From NCBI GenBank assembly GCA_023457715.1, contig JAEWKR010000077.1, forward strand, positions 1-51,029: a stretch of DNA of 51,029 nt, read 5' to 3'. The DNA is from Verrucomicrobiota bacterium. Its GTDB lineage: Bacteria > Verrucomicrobiota > Verrucomicrobiia > Opitutales > Opitutaceae. The notes beneath the pieces are model-generated. The model ran no database searches. It was given only the letters and a program-made list of their open reading frames with translations, and was not told where the DNA came from. How positions within the stretch are numbered: position 1 is the first letter of the stretch; each line of letters opens with the position of its first letter. Both the position numbers and the translations under genes were made by a program. Shown here one piece after another: positions 28,236 through 36,427 of the stretch.

Positions 28236-28697
28236 GAAGACGAAGGTACCAGCACACCGCGACATAATGCGTCGCAGCCTCAAATCGCAGCGGATAGGGC
28301 CCGGCAGCAGCCAGAATTTCGGACCAGCGTTTCGGCCCGCAACGGTGGGCGTAAACGAGGGCGCCGCTGACAACTATCCGGAGACCGGGCACGGCCAACC
28401 AATCGAGCTGGGCCGCGGTGAGTCGAATCGTGCGGTGTCCTGGCGCTGTCCAGATGACGCTCGCAACGTCACGGGATAGCTCGAATTCGGAGGCGCTCGA
28501 CTGAAGACCGGGCAACGAGCGTTGCGCGGGCGAGGTTGCTGGAAACAGCACAAGCAAGCCTGGTGCGACGGGTCGGGAACGAACAAGGTGAGGCGGGAAT
28601 AGCGCCATTCCTGCTCGTCATGGCTTGTCCACGCCTCGGGAAGCTGGATGCAAAGGGAGGAATCGATCCCAACGGTATCGCTGCCGACAAGAAGCAT
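28201..28697 (-). pseudogene. Hypothetical gene, probably frameshifted
   Basis: From ATG 28697 the first ~45 codons read well (GIDSSLCIQLPEAWTSHDEQ, YSRLTLFVPDPS). That frame then becomes Pro/Arg/Cys-rich, while the frame used by the 135-codon ORF ending at 28201 becomes convincing (ASEFELSRDVASVIWTAPGH, TIRLTAAQLDWLAVPGLRIV). A 1-nt indel near 28560 would join them into a ~160-residue protein. Its start lies 22 bp from the 17-bp palindrome at 28720-28736. Two overlapping genes are the alternative. Family unknown. Confidence 0.45.
28259..28275. promoter_or_regulatory. 17-bp palindrome, copy 1 (LRR gene)
   Basis: GCGACATAATGCGTCGC: arms GCGAC/GTCGC around a 7-bp centre. It lies 24 bp before the LRR start and matches copy 2 at 15 of 17 positions. 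Likely an operator or promoter core shared within the cluster. Confidence 0.55.
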
Positions 28698-28719
28698 GGT
28701 GCAACGATACTACGGGGGC

Positions 28720-28736
28720 GCGACGTAATGTGTCGC
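28720..28736. promoter_or_regulatory. 17-bp palindrome, copy 2 (divergent pair)
   Basis: GCGACGTAATGTGTCGC lies in the middle of the 62-bp gap between the divergent starts at 28697 and 28760, about 22-23 bp from each. The equal spacing at all three starts suggests a real regulatory site. Confidence 0.55.
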
Positions 28737-28759
28737 GATGGCCGGTTATAGTTTGCGGC

Positions 28760-29095
28760 ATGCTCAAACTGCGAATCTTTCTCAGGAACCACAGCGTCCT
28801 GTGTGCTTGGGCCGATCTGCCGGCCCCCGTGCAGCGCCTCTTCACCGGGGCTGGTGAGGCCATCGCGTGGTCCGAGTTCTACATGGCGGACACGAGCACG
28901 AAGAGGCGCCAGTTTGAGTTTCTTGTCAGGTCGGATGCCGGGGCGGTGGTCCCACATCGTGCTGACATCGTAATGCTCCAAGACGCGTTTGAGATGATGA
29001 CGTTCGTCCAGTTCCCGGAGAAGCGCGCTGGCGAGGCCACCTGTGTTTGCCTCCAATCGGTGGCGGTCGAGCGCGCCGTGCTCAGATCGAGGTAG
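28760..29095 (+). CDS. Hypothetical protein, 111 aa
   Basis: ATG 28760 begins MLKLRIFLRNHSVLCAWADL, a plausible beta-strand start, followed by GAGEAIAWSEFYMADTSTKR and HRADIVMLQDAFEMM. There is no signal peptide and no known motif. It runs opposite to the frameshifted gene, sharing the 17-bp palindrome in between, and its last 14 bp overlap the end of the convergent WYL gene. A longer reading upstream from 28625 would cross the divergent promoter and is unlikely. Confidence 0.5.
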   Translation: MLKLRIFLRNHSVLCAWADLPAPVQRLFTGAGEAIAWSEFYMADTSTKRRQFEFLVRSDAGAVVPHRADIVMLQDAFEMMTFVQFPEKRAGEATCVCLQSVAVERAVLRSR

Positions 29096-30095
29096 TGTAA
29101 CCCCTTAGCGCTGCCGCCAGCGTTTCACTAATCTCCTGACGAAGTGCCTTGGGTGCCGCGATGCGAACCGAGTCGCCCTGTGAAAGAATCCACCAGCGGA
29201 TCTGCCAGGAATCGGAGACAGTCGCTTTAACGCGATAGCCGTGTCCCTCGGGACTGATCGACTGATCCAAGGCGAGCGGCGTCTCGGCGAGTTGAATTCC
29301 GAGTTCTGACGAAACCCACGCTTGGAGACGAATGGACCTTCCGCTTGAAAAATGCATCGCCCCGGCGGTTAAGTACTCGTCGAGGTCAAAGCCCTTTGGA
29401 GCCACCACTGGTTCATTCAAAACGTCTGCGCTGCGGAAGCGATGGACCGCATAAAGTCGTACGTCCGTATAACCGAAGGCGGCAGCGATCAGGTAGGGCG
29501 TACTTGCACGCTGAACAAGCCCCAGCGGATGAAGGGTGAGTTCCATCGCTCTCCGTGCGTTTGGCGCGAGATACGACGCGCAAAGCTGCCGGCCCAACAT
29601 CAGCCCTTCGTGCACCTTTGCAAGGATCACTGAATTGAGTTTGGGGGGAAGCAGCGGCGCACCGGCAGGGACGTAACGGACCCGATGCGCCCACCGGCCA
29701 TAGCGGTTTCCTTCCGTTGCGCGGAGTCGGTTTCGGGCGAGTGCGAATTTGGGCTCCAGAGCCGCGAGCATGGTTCCGGGGAGCAAGGTGCGCAGGGTCT
29801 GCTCGGCTACGATGATCGAAACGGAGTCGCTAAGGTCTGGCCCAGCAAGCTCTTGACCCGACCCAGGCAGCCAATGCCAACCATAAGGAACAGAGTCGTG
29901 ATTGCAGCGGATTCCGAACAGCCCCGACAACAACACCAAGTCGCGTTCGACTGTTCGTTTGGTCACGAGATACCCACGGTGATCGCGCAGATAACGCAGG
30001 ATCTCACCGGCCGTGATACCGGGCCCACGTGCGGGTAGCTTCCGCAGGATCTCCCATTGTCGGACGAGGGTGACGTGATTGGATGCTCTGGGCAT
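29082..30095 (-). CDS. WYL-domain transcriptional regulator
   Basis: 337 residues. The N-terminal winged helix (ITAGEILRYLRDHRGYLVTK with RTVERDLVLLSGLFGI) is followed by a WYL-type domain with LHPLGLVQRASTPYLIAA, VRLYAVHRFRSADVLNEP and F-DLDEYL. A C-terminal WCX-like extension is present (WQIRWWILSQGDSVRIAAPK). WYL proteins often repress defence genes and respond to nucleotides or nucleic acids. Here it adjoins the nuclease/LRR cluster and is a candidate regulator of the 17-bp palindromes; that link is inference. Confidence 0.85.
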   Translation of the reverse strand: MPRASNHVTLVRQWEILRKLPARGPGITAGEILRYLRDHRGYLVTKRTVERDLVLLSGLFGIRCNHDSVPYGWHWLPGSGQELAGPDLSDSVSIIVAEQTLRTLLPGTMLAALEPKFALARNRLRATEGNRYGRWAHRVRYVPAGAPLLPPKLNSVILAKVHEGLMLGRQLCASYLAPNARRAMELTLHPLGLVQRASTPYLIAAAFGYTDVRLYAVHRFRSADVLNEPVVAPKGFDLDEYLTAGAMHFSSGRSIRLQAWVSSELGIQLAETPLALDQSISPEGHGYRVKATVSDSWQIRWWILSQGDSVRIAAPKALRQEISETLAAALRGYTTSI

Positions 30096-30409
30096 GTCAG
30101 CCCCATACTTTGGTCCCGCTGTTATGGCTGCGGCGAGCCTTCAGAAATGCCTCTTGCTTGGGTTATGTGGAGGAAGAGATGCAGCGCCCCGCCCAGCAGA
30201 GCTTCGGCGCGACAAAGACACCCGAACTTCGCACGAAAGGAACGCTCTTCCGGTGCTGGTCGAGAATGGCTCCAGGTACTTTGCTACCTCCGGGAGAGAA
30301 GACGCTGCCGGCCTTGCATCCAGTTAGAAACCTGTACTCCTCTAAACAGGGAAGCTACAGAAACATTGATTCAACGCACGACGACGATAGCATTTGGTGG
30401 GAACATCAT
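30096..30409. other. Intergenic region between WYL and coiled-coil genes
   Basis: Divergent promoters are expected here. Open frames exist but look random. No repeat or hairpin stands out. Confidence 0.45.
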
Positions 30410-31459
30410 ATGTCATTGATAAGTGAGCCGTCGAATTCTGAGCCTGTGACCCCGCGCAAACGGCCGCTCGTTCAACTCCTTTCAGGTACGGCTGAGCAGA
30501 TGCGGACCCATCCTGTTGCTGCGCTAGTCGGATTCGTGGTGTCTGCCGCCGCCTTCGGGTGGCAAGCGCACGCATGGGTCAGCGACACGTACAATCTTCC
30601 AAAGAGCATTGTCGATCGCGATTACTTACCATCCGTGATTGTACGGGAGAACTACTTTCCAATCGAGCAGGTGAAGCGGGAGTTCGTCCCGCGCGCACAA
30701 TTGGCCGACATGGTCGCTCGATCTGACTTAGCGCAACTTCGGGCAGAAAATCAGCGTCTCTCAGGAACTGCGCACGTGACGGAGGAAATGAGGTCCCAGC
30801 TTGAGTCAACCCTGAGGACATTGATCGAAACCGAAAAAGCTCTCAAGGAGGCGCAGACACAACTCGCCGCACTTCAAGCGAGGCAATCGGCAGCGGAAGC
30901 CCGCGCAGCGGTCGCTGAAAAGGCGATCAAGGCGCGGACGTATTCAGAAGCCGCGATGAAGGAGATTGGCCACTTGCGCGCTGATCTTCGAAACGCGCAC
31001 GAGCAACTGAAGGGCCTTAACCAAACGATCACTGGGAATAGAGAGACGATCAACCGAGCGCGGGTACTAATTTCCGAAGGGCATCAGATGTGGTCGGAGG
31101 TAGAGTTCATTCCCTTCCACGCTGCGTTCAAGGATGCCATCGAGCGGATCGCGTCTAGCGGAAGATTTGCTTACAAGACCGAAGCAGAATCGTATTTGGC
31201 TTCCTTCGGCCAACCCCCACAGTATTTCGCGGAGCTGTTGTCCCGAGTCAGACGCGACAAGATCGGCCTAGGCTCTGCGATCGCCGTCGAGAGAAAGCCG
31301 CCGGCAATTTCAAACCAGCAAATGATCGCAGCCTCTGAAGCGCGCATCGTGGGTCTGACCAGCGAGCGCGACGCCGTTCTTGAGAAGATAAAGACACTTC
31401 AGCTGATGGCTGACCGATTAACTGCTGCGTTCGTCCTCAACGATGAACCGGATTCCTGA
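30410..31459 (+). CDS. Membrane-anchored coiled-coil protein
   Basis: 349 residues from ATG 30410. A Pro/Ser-rich cytoplasmic start leads to one transmembrane helix (PVAALVGFVVSAAAFGWQAH, about residues 39-58). A very long heptad-rich coiled coil follows (about 100-225; ESTLRTLIETEKALKEAQTQ), then a small folded region (SEVEFIPFHAAFKDAIERIA) and a final coiled coil. No enzymatic motif is seen. It is divergent from the WYL regulator; a structural or sensing role is possible. Family unrecognised. Confidence 0.7.
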   Translation: MSLISEPSNSEPVTPRKRPLVQLLSGTAEQMRTHPVAALVGFVVSAAAFGWQAHAWVSDTYNLPKSIVDRDYLPSVIVRENYFPIEQVKREFVPRAQLADMVARSDLAQLRAENQRLSGTAHVTEEMRSQLESTLRTLIETEKALKEAQTQLAALQARQSAAEARAAVAEKAIKARTYSEAAMKEIGHLRADLRNAHEQLKGLNQTITGNRETINRARVLISEGHQMWSEVEFIPFHAAFKDAIERIASSGRFAYKTEAESYLASFGQPPQYFAELLSRVRRDKIGLGSAIAVERKPPAISNQQMIAASEARIVGLTSERDAVLEKIKTLQLMADRLTAAFVLNDEPDS

Positions 31460-31637
31460 CGTGAATCTCCCCTGGGGGGAATCGCTGCCCGATGGTATCG
31501 CGAAGCCGGGCGCACGGTGAAACCGATGCCAATCCGGTAATCGCCAGGCTGCCCACGTGCGCGCCCTTGGGTCACAGTATGGAGACGGCGCGGCAAAAGC
31601 CGCGCCGCGACACCGTTTGCGGCTAGCCTGGGAGCTG

Positions 31638-31748
31638 CATGGCGTCCAGAGGGGATTCACGCCTGATGAATGGATGAACGGGCGCGCTGGTCTGTGCGTC
31701 CGGATGTCGACCGGCTGCGGGAAATCCTTGAAGAAAGGACCGGCGGTG
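31638..31748 (+). pseudogene. Remnant of a gene related to the 33204-34220 protein
   Basis: LHGVQRGFTPDEW, then after a small insertion that shifts the frame, VRPDVDRLREILEERTGG. These match HWVQKGFAADEW and VRPDVDRLRGILQKR at the end of the 338-residue protein downstream. The DNA match is also clear. Only the last ~40 codons survive, and no upstream part was found in 31460-31637. Confidence 0.7.
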
Positions 31749-31923
31749 TGAGGGGTCCTCAATCATGCCGGGCTCAGCATATCAAGTTGATACCGATTCG
31801 CCGATAGCCGAAGTAGTACCTGATCAGCGCCGCCGAAGGAAAACCATCAGGTTTAGCCCCGCTGCTCGGCATAAATGACCGCCCCCTGACAGGCTCGCAC
31901 GTTTCGGCATTTTAAAACGTCAG

Positions 31924-32169
31924 ATGAAAATAACTGCTCAACGATGGGGGAACAGCCTGGGATTCCGCATCCCCGCGAGGGTCGCTCGGGAAACCAAGCT
32001 TTCGGAGGGTTCCGAGGTGGATTTGCAGGTCGAGTCCGGCCGGATCGTTTTGACCCCCGTGCGGCCGGCAAAACGTTTCGCGCTTAAATCACTCCTCGCA
32101 AAGGTGACGCCTGACAATCTTCCCTCCGGCGATGTTTGGGGGGCGCCAGTTCGCAAGGAGGTCTGGTGA
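31924..32169 (+). CDS. mazE: MazE-type antitoxin (AbrB-like), orphan
   Basis: 81 residues with the typical swapped-hairpin start MKITAQRWGNSLGFRIPARV and the continuation SEGSEVDLQVESGRIVLTPV. The C-terminal tail (RFALKSLLAKVTPDNLPSGD) is the part that normally binds MazF. A GTG overlapping its end opens a 38-codon frame containing RGDLVSL, which resembles the start of MazF, but it stops early and no toxin body follows. So the toxin is missing or was lost. Confidence 0.85.
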   Translation: MKITAQRWGNSLGFRIPARVARETKLSEGSEVDLQVESGRIVLTPVRPAKRFALKSLLAKVTPDNLPSGDVWGAPVRKEVW

Positions 32170-32776
32170 ACCTGCTTCAAACGCTCCTCCGTGGCGACCT
32201 CGTGTCGCTTGGTCTCCTCGGGCGCGCCCGGCCACCAAACATATGCCTGGGGACGTGCATGGTGCCGCTTTCACGATTTTAGGGTGCAAGACGCGTCAGG
32301 GCTGCGGCCTCTCCCTTCCGGATTAGATGCCCGGTCTCCCGGAATGCAGCGAGGACATGTGTAGCGGTGGCGGACTCCATGACCGAGGCTGAGCCATTCG
32401 TTCGCCCGTGCGCCCCGCCCAGATCCATCGCTGTCGCATTGCGAACCCGGGGTGAGCCGGGTGAAACTGCTGCCGGTCTGGGGTGATAGTCTGGCGATCT
32501 GCGGCATGGCTTTTGCAATCCATCCGGTCCGGCATCCTCGCCGACCCCACTCCCGCGCCCTCGTGTTCTGGTGTGTGCGCCCACGGCCGAAACTAGCGCC
32601 GGCACGGTAGCTCGAGTGCTTTCGGAGTATTCCCCCGCACCGCATGGTTTGGGGGGAATGCGGCACGAGGATCGTGGCGCTCCAAATCCATGAACCGTCC
32701 AACAGTGACCCGAGACAACCATTTCGGCGCGATCGACTCTCCGCCGCCCAAAAATGCGCCGGCCCCATGCACCAGG
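32170..32776. other. Non-coding stretch after the orphan antitoxin
   Basis: Apart from the possible MazF leader at 32166-32281, no frame reads as protein. Long minus-strand frames exist because of high GC but have Arg/Pro/Gly-rich, random composition. Confidence 0.4.
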
Positions 32777-33172
32777 ATGATCGGGGATCCAGCATCCTCG
32801 GTTTGGCCAGAACTCGTGCGACTCACGAAGGTGAAGAACTGTCGCACAGATGGGACCAAAGGTAAGTTCCGGGTTGGCGACTGGGTCGTCGGGAGACTCG
32901 CTGCCGGACCGGTCTGCGGCGCGCCTGTGAGGCTCTCGCCTGTCCTGCTTACGCGGACTTCGGGTCGCTGGGATTGGTTTCGCACGTCCGAAGTCAGAGA
33001 GGTTCGGGGTCGCCTGATCTTCACCCGGAACTCCGTATGGAAGCTGACAACGGCACGTACGAGCGGGCATGTCGTGGGCGCGCGGCACCGAAGCGGGGGA
33101 ATGCGGCGGAACCGCCGCGGGCTCGGTAGTCGCCCCCGCCCTAGGGTTTTGCGGCCTTCGAATTTACTGTGA
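32777..33172 (+). CDS. Small hypothetical protein, boundaries uncertain
   Basis: The middle of this frame reads well: KFRVGDWVVGRLAAGPVCGA, then LLTRTSGRWDWFRTSEVREV and FTRNSVWKLT. It suggests a small beta-barrel domain. The start could be ATG 32690, ATG 32777 or GTG 32831, and the codons after about 33050 look random, so the 3' end may be frameshifted or fused to junk. I do not recognise a named family. Confidence 0.4.
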   Translation: MIGDPASSVWPELVRLTKVKNCRTDGTKGKFRVGDWVVGRLAAGPVCGAPVRLSPVLLTRTSGRWDWFRTSEVREVRGRLIFTRNSVWKLTTARTSGHVVGARHRSGGMRRNRRGLGSRPRPRVLRPSNLL

Positions 33173-33203
33173 CCGAAGTGCGTCGAACGCTGCGCCCCAC
33201 GCG

Positions 33204-34220
33204 ATGAAAGCAAGATCACGAAATCGTCGGCCCCGGAAGGCCGGCACTCCTGCTCCCGCCCGGGTCCTGCGCGTCCTTGAGGCGGCCGCGGCGGCCGAGA
33301 TCACCATCGCACGGTACGTTCTTGACTTGTTCGATACGCTGCTGGGCACACAGTCGGACGTTTTTCCTCGGCACCCGTTGCGTTTCTCACCTGGTAACGA
33401 CCTTCCCGCCCCGGTCGGGAATGCGGCGCGAAAGCTGATCACGTGGTCGCTCGATCGAGACCGCCGGTTCAACGAGGTGCTCGCCAGTCGACTCTACGTC
33501 CTTGGCGTGATCACCGCCATGCGGTGCAACTCGCCGTACGGAAAGCGCTGCTTGGAGGCCGTGCGGACGATCAGGGCGAGATATGAGGCAAATGCCAAGG
33601 TGGCTCTCTCGCACCCTGGAGCGGCCACGGCAAACAGCGTCGTCTCTGTCCTGGATAACGCGGTGGGGCTTCCCCTCTGTGAGCTGACGATGCGACAAGT
33701 TGAAGCGCTTCGGCCTGCGGAAATCCGAATCATCGCATTGGGCGAATCGTTCGCTTCGACGAGCGCCGTGGGGACAGTTACAATCTGGCTGGGCAAGGAC
33801 GGGTTCACCGTGACGGAAATTTGGTGGGCCGTTCACATCCCGCCAGCGTCAGCGAAGGACAAAATCGAAGGCGTGCTTTTAGATTACTTCGAAACGGGCA
33901 CTGAAGGGGTACTCTGGACGGTGCTCGACGACGAGAACGTTGGACGAGAGGGGCTACATGTCCTCGAACCGGGCGATCGTCTCACGGTGTTCGATCCTTT
34001 GGGGCATGAGCTGTGGTCGGGCGTGATCTGCTGCAACTACGGTTCCACCGCAGACGGAGTTCCGGCCGAGCCTGGGAACTCGCAACTGACCGCGCTCGGC
34101 AGACGTGTGCATTGGGTCCAAAAGGGGTTTGCGGCCGATGAATGGGCGCGCCTGTTCGTGCGTCCGGACGTCGACCGGTTGCGAGGAATCCTGCAGAAGC
34201 GGCGCGACAAACGTGGCTAG
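33204..34220 (+). CDS. Two-part hypothetical protein with a widespread C-terminal domain
   Basis: 338 residues from ATG 33204; the frame is open upstream but poor. The N-terminal ~220 residues are helical and unrecognised (ARKLITWSLDRDRRFNEVLA). The C-terminal ~110 residues (LWTVLDDENVGREGLHVLEP, GDRLTVFDPLGHELWSGVI, HWVQKGFAADEWARLFVRP) match a small domain found alone in many bacteria with the pattern LWxVxDD...GL..L..GD.L.V(F/Y)D...HW.Q.G(F/W)..DEWA. A remnant of the same C-terminal domain lies at 31638-31748. Function unknown. Confidence 0.65.
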   Translation: MKARSRNRRPRKAGTPAPARVLRVLEAAAAAEITIARYVLDLFDTLLGTQSDVFPRHPLRFSPGNDLPAPVGNAARKLITWSLDRDRRFNEVLASRLYVLGVITAMRCNSPYGKRCLEAVRTIRARYEANAKVALSHPGAATANSVVSVLDNAVGLPLCELTMRQVEALRPAEIRIIALGESFASTSAVGTVTIWLGKDGFTVTEIWWAVHIPPASAKDKIEGVLLDYFETGTEGVLWTVLDDENVGREGLHVLEPGDRLTVFDPLGHELWSGVICCNYGSTADGVPAEPGNSQLTALGRRVHWVQKGFAADEWARLFVRPDVDRLRGILQKRRDKRG

Positions 34221-34354
34221 GTCGAGGTTCATCTCCGCGTGGAAGCGGCCGCGGAGCCGTAGAGAACTGGTATGGCTCGTGCTAATGCCAAGTATGCCGA
34301 CAAAAAGGGCGTCGAAAGCGAAAGCTGTACCGAAGCGTGCCCGGCGAGACACAC

Positions 34355-34507
34355 TTTGCGGACGGAAGACCGATATAACTTCGAGGACCATCGAGTCCGG
34401 AATCGTGAGTGGTTCTCCGCCCGCACCAATTATGCAGGTGCGAGACCGTAACCACTTCGTGGGTCACAGAGCCCGGATGTTTGAAAGGTCCGCACCTGCG
34501 CCATCTC
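34355..34507 (+). repeat. Structured ~150-bp repeat, copy A
   Basis: The first 67 bp (34358-34424) match copy B (36132-36198) at about 60 positions and are closed by GCGGACGGA and TCCGCCCGC (one mismatch). Inner hairpins are possible, such as CCGA/TCGG and GGAC/GTCC. The second half contains GCAGGTGCG pairing with CGCACCTGC (34434-34495) and is more weakly similar to copy B. It lies at the 5' edge of the IS110 gene, where an IS110 left end would encode its bridge RNA. Confidence 0.6.
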
Positions 34508-35538
34508 AAGGACCGCGGCCGCTGTACGTCGGGGTCGACATCGGGAAGCAATGGCTCGACGCGAGTGGAACCGGGCTGCAGCTGAAAGTGCCGAACGCCA
34601 AGAGCGGCTTTGAGGAATTGCTCGCGGCGTCACGAAAATTGAGAAGGCATGTGCACTTTATTTGTGAACCGACGGGATCCTCTGCCGATGCGTTCGTGCG
34701 GTTTCTCCATGCAAAACGCTGCAAGCTCACTCTGGTAGCCGGTATGCGGGTTCGGCAGTTCGCCCTTGCGACCCGACGGACGGCGAAGACGGACAAAATC
34801 GATAGCCAGGTGCTGGCGGATTTCGGTCGAACCCTGCAACCGCCTCCGTCGGAGAAGCACGACCGCACCCTCAGACGACTGAGGCAGATTTTGCGCAGGA
34901 GGCGGCAGGTGCTGATCGCGCTCGTGCTGCAGAGGCAGCAGAAAACCGACTTCAGTTGCCGCGCGTTGCGGCGGAATGCCGACGCAGTCGAAAGGGCGCT
35001 CATCGCCGAGATGACCGCGGTCGAGGGACTCGCTGAGGAGGTCGTGAGCAAGCACCCGCGCATCGGGGCGCTGGTGGCTGCATTCTGCACGGTAAAAGGG
35101 GTGGGGCGGTTAACGGCGGCGACAGTGCTCGCGGAACTGCCGGAAATCGGTCGCCTGAACCGCCGGCAGGCCGCCGCACTGGCGGGTCTTGCTCCGTACA
35201 ATCGGGACAGCGGCGCAGAATCCGCTCCTCGTCACATCTTTGGCGGCAGGACCAGGCTGCGTACCGCGTTGTACATGGCGACCGTCGTCGCTCAGCGCTA
35301 CAACCCCGTGCTCGCCCCTTTCTATCGTCGCCTCATCAAACGCGGAAAGCCTGGTCGCGTCGCGAGGATCGCACTCGCCCGCAAGCTGCTGGTGCACCTG
35401 AACCAGCTCGCCAAGGCCACGCTCCACCGTTTGGAGAACCCCGGCGAGTCGTCCGCCGCTTCCTCTTCGAAGCGCAGACCAAAGCGCGGCAAGCCGCCGC
35501 TCTCAAGACGCTACCGCGTGCAGACGCCGGCACGGTAA
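34477..35538 (+). CDS. IS110-family DEDD transposase
   Basis: 353 residues from ATG 34477; ATG 34432 is an alternative. The RuvC-like domain shows YVGVDIGKQW, FICEPTGS and RTAKTDKIDSQVLADF, giving the DEDD residues. The C-terminal Transposase_20 domain has VKGVGRLTAATVLAELPE, ALAGLAPYNRDSGAES with the candidate nucleophilic serine, and GGRTRLRTALYMA. It seems intact. IS110 elements have no classical inverted ends, so the element boundaries are not set. The structured repeat copy A overlaps its 5' end. Confidence 0.9.
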   Translation: MFERSAPAPSQGPRPLYVGVDIGKQWLDASGTGLQLKVPNAKSGFEELLAASRKLRRHVHFICEPTGSSADAFVRFLHAKRCKLTLVAGMRVRQFALATRRTAKTDKIDSQVLADFGRTLQPPPSEKHDRTLRRLRQILRRRRQVLIALVLQRQQKTDFSCRALRRNADAVERALIAEMTAVEGLAEEVVSKHPRIGALVAAFCTVKGVGRLTAATVLAELPEIGRLNRRQAAALAGLAPYNRDSGAESAPRHIFGGRTRLRTALYMATVVAQRYNPVLAPFYRRLIKRGKPGRVARIALARKLLVHLNQLAKATLHRLENPGESSAASSSKRRPKRGKPPLSRRYRVQTPAR

Positions 35539-35773
35539 CTGCCGATCACCCGAAGCGTCTCGGCTCGATGCGAAGGACACCGCTGGTTGTTACCTGTCGG
35601 AGGGGAGTGCAACCGTGTCCGGGCTTGCAGGACGCGGTATTCTGAGCCCCTCCGCCCTCGCCCCCTGGACTCGATTTCGTTTTCATCGCGCGCCTTTCTG
35701 GCGCACGATGAAAGAAGCGACTCGGTCGCACAGCACCTGCCTCCCCCCGCGACGAAACATTCACTTTTCGCAT
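35539..35773. other. Intergenic region after the IS110 gene
   Basis: Probably contains the right end of the IS110 element. I see no clear terminal signature or gene. Confidence 0.4.
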
Positions 35774-36106
35774 ATGTGTCTCGACTACCCCCGCGCACTC
35801 CGTTTCTACGCTGCCGTCGCCGAATCGAGGCATCAGGATCTTCGAACCGACCTCGTTCGCGCCGCAGTTCGTTATGCAAATCTCCGTGGTGAGTGGTCCC
35901 TCCTCGATGCTGCAGGCAGAAGAGCTCTCGACGAGGAACGGACTCGCGCACACGACGCCTTCATCACCTGCTGCAACGTCCTCAGCCGGGCCATGCGGAC
36001 ATCCGCGGAAGATGTACAGTGGCGCGACGAGCTCGGCACGGATCGCAAAGTCGTGGGAGACTTTGCGTGTTTTGTGACCTTGTTTGCCAGTTTATCGGCG
36101 CGATGA
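35774..36106 (+). CDS. Small hypothetical helical protein
   Basis: 110 residues from ATG 35774. The sequence is strongly helical and consistent throughout (LRTDLVRAAVRYANLRGEWS, DEERTRAHDAFITCCNVLSR, GTDRKVVGDFACFVTLFASL). I believe similar small proteins recur in Verrucomicrobiota genomes but know no function. Its stop is 25 bp before structured repeat copy B, and it lies between the IS110 gene and the tyrosine recombinase. Confidence 0.6.
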   Translation: MCLDYPRALRFYAAVAESRHQDLRTDLVRAAVRYANLRGEWSLLDAAGRRALDEERTRAHDAFITCCNVLSRAMRTSAEDVQWRDELGTDRKVVGDFACFVTLFASLSAR

Positions 36107-36129
36107 TCGGGGTGGGCGGGAAAACCATC

Positions 36130-36284
36130 TTGCGGGCGGAAGGCCGATATAACTTCGGGGACCATTGAGTCCGGAATAGAGAGTGGCTCTCCGCCCGCTC
36201 CAATTTACTGAGTTGCGACACCGCCGCAGGTTCGTGTGGCACCCGGACCGCACGTTCGGGAGGGGCGCACCTGCGTCATCTGCC
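36130..36284 (+). repeat. Structured ~150-bp repeat, copy B
   Basis: GCGGGCGGA (36132-36140) and TCCGCCCGC (36190-36198) pair perfectly and enclose possible hairpins CCGA/TCGG, GGAC/GTCC and GAGAG/CTCTC, giving a cloverleaf-like fold. Same orientation as copy A, 1.77 kb away. Similarity continues more weakly to about 36284 (GCGCACCTGCGTCATCT). It could be a bridge-RNA left end from a lost IS110 copy, a recombination site or another structured element. Confidence 0.6.
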
Positions 36285-36399
36285 GTTCCCCGGCATCGAA
36301 AATCGACGGCCGGCCGGACGCGCCGCATGAACGCCAGTTCCCGCAAGCCGTGGGCAAGCCCGAAAACCGCCGCCTTTCCGGTAGTTGCTGAAATCCCTT

Positions 36400-36418
36400 T
36401 TGCCGCCTTCGGCGGCAA
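36400..36418 (+). promoter_or_regulatory. Hairpin just before the recombinase start
   Basis: TTGCCGCC and GGCGGCAA pair perfectly around TTC, 9 bp before ATG 36428. It may act as a terminator for upstream transcription or hinder translation of the recombinase. No ribosome-binding site is visible between them. Confidence 0.45.
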
Positions 36419-36427
36419 GACTACGGG

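Noticed and set aside
28469..29056. 195-codon minus-strand frame across the divergent promoter
   Set aside because: It overlaps the two better-supported divergent genes and the 17-bp palindrome, and has no recognisable segment.
32279..33219. Two long minus-strand frames of 208 and 269 codons
   Set aside because: Low-complexity Arg/Pro/Gly composition, mutual overlap and no recognisable segment; the plus-strand frame reads better in part.
34358..34424. Structured repeat as an integron attC site
   Set aside because: No convincing RYYYAAC / GTTRRRY core boxes were found at its ends, so an integron label is not supported.
36132..36198. Cloverleaf-like fold of repeat copy B as a tRNA gene
   Set aside because: It lacks the TTCGA T-arm signature, an acceptor end and a plausible anticodon arm, and the other copy breaks one of the stems.
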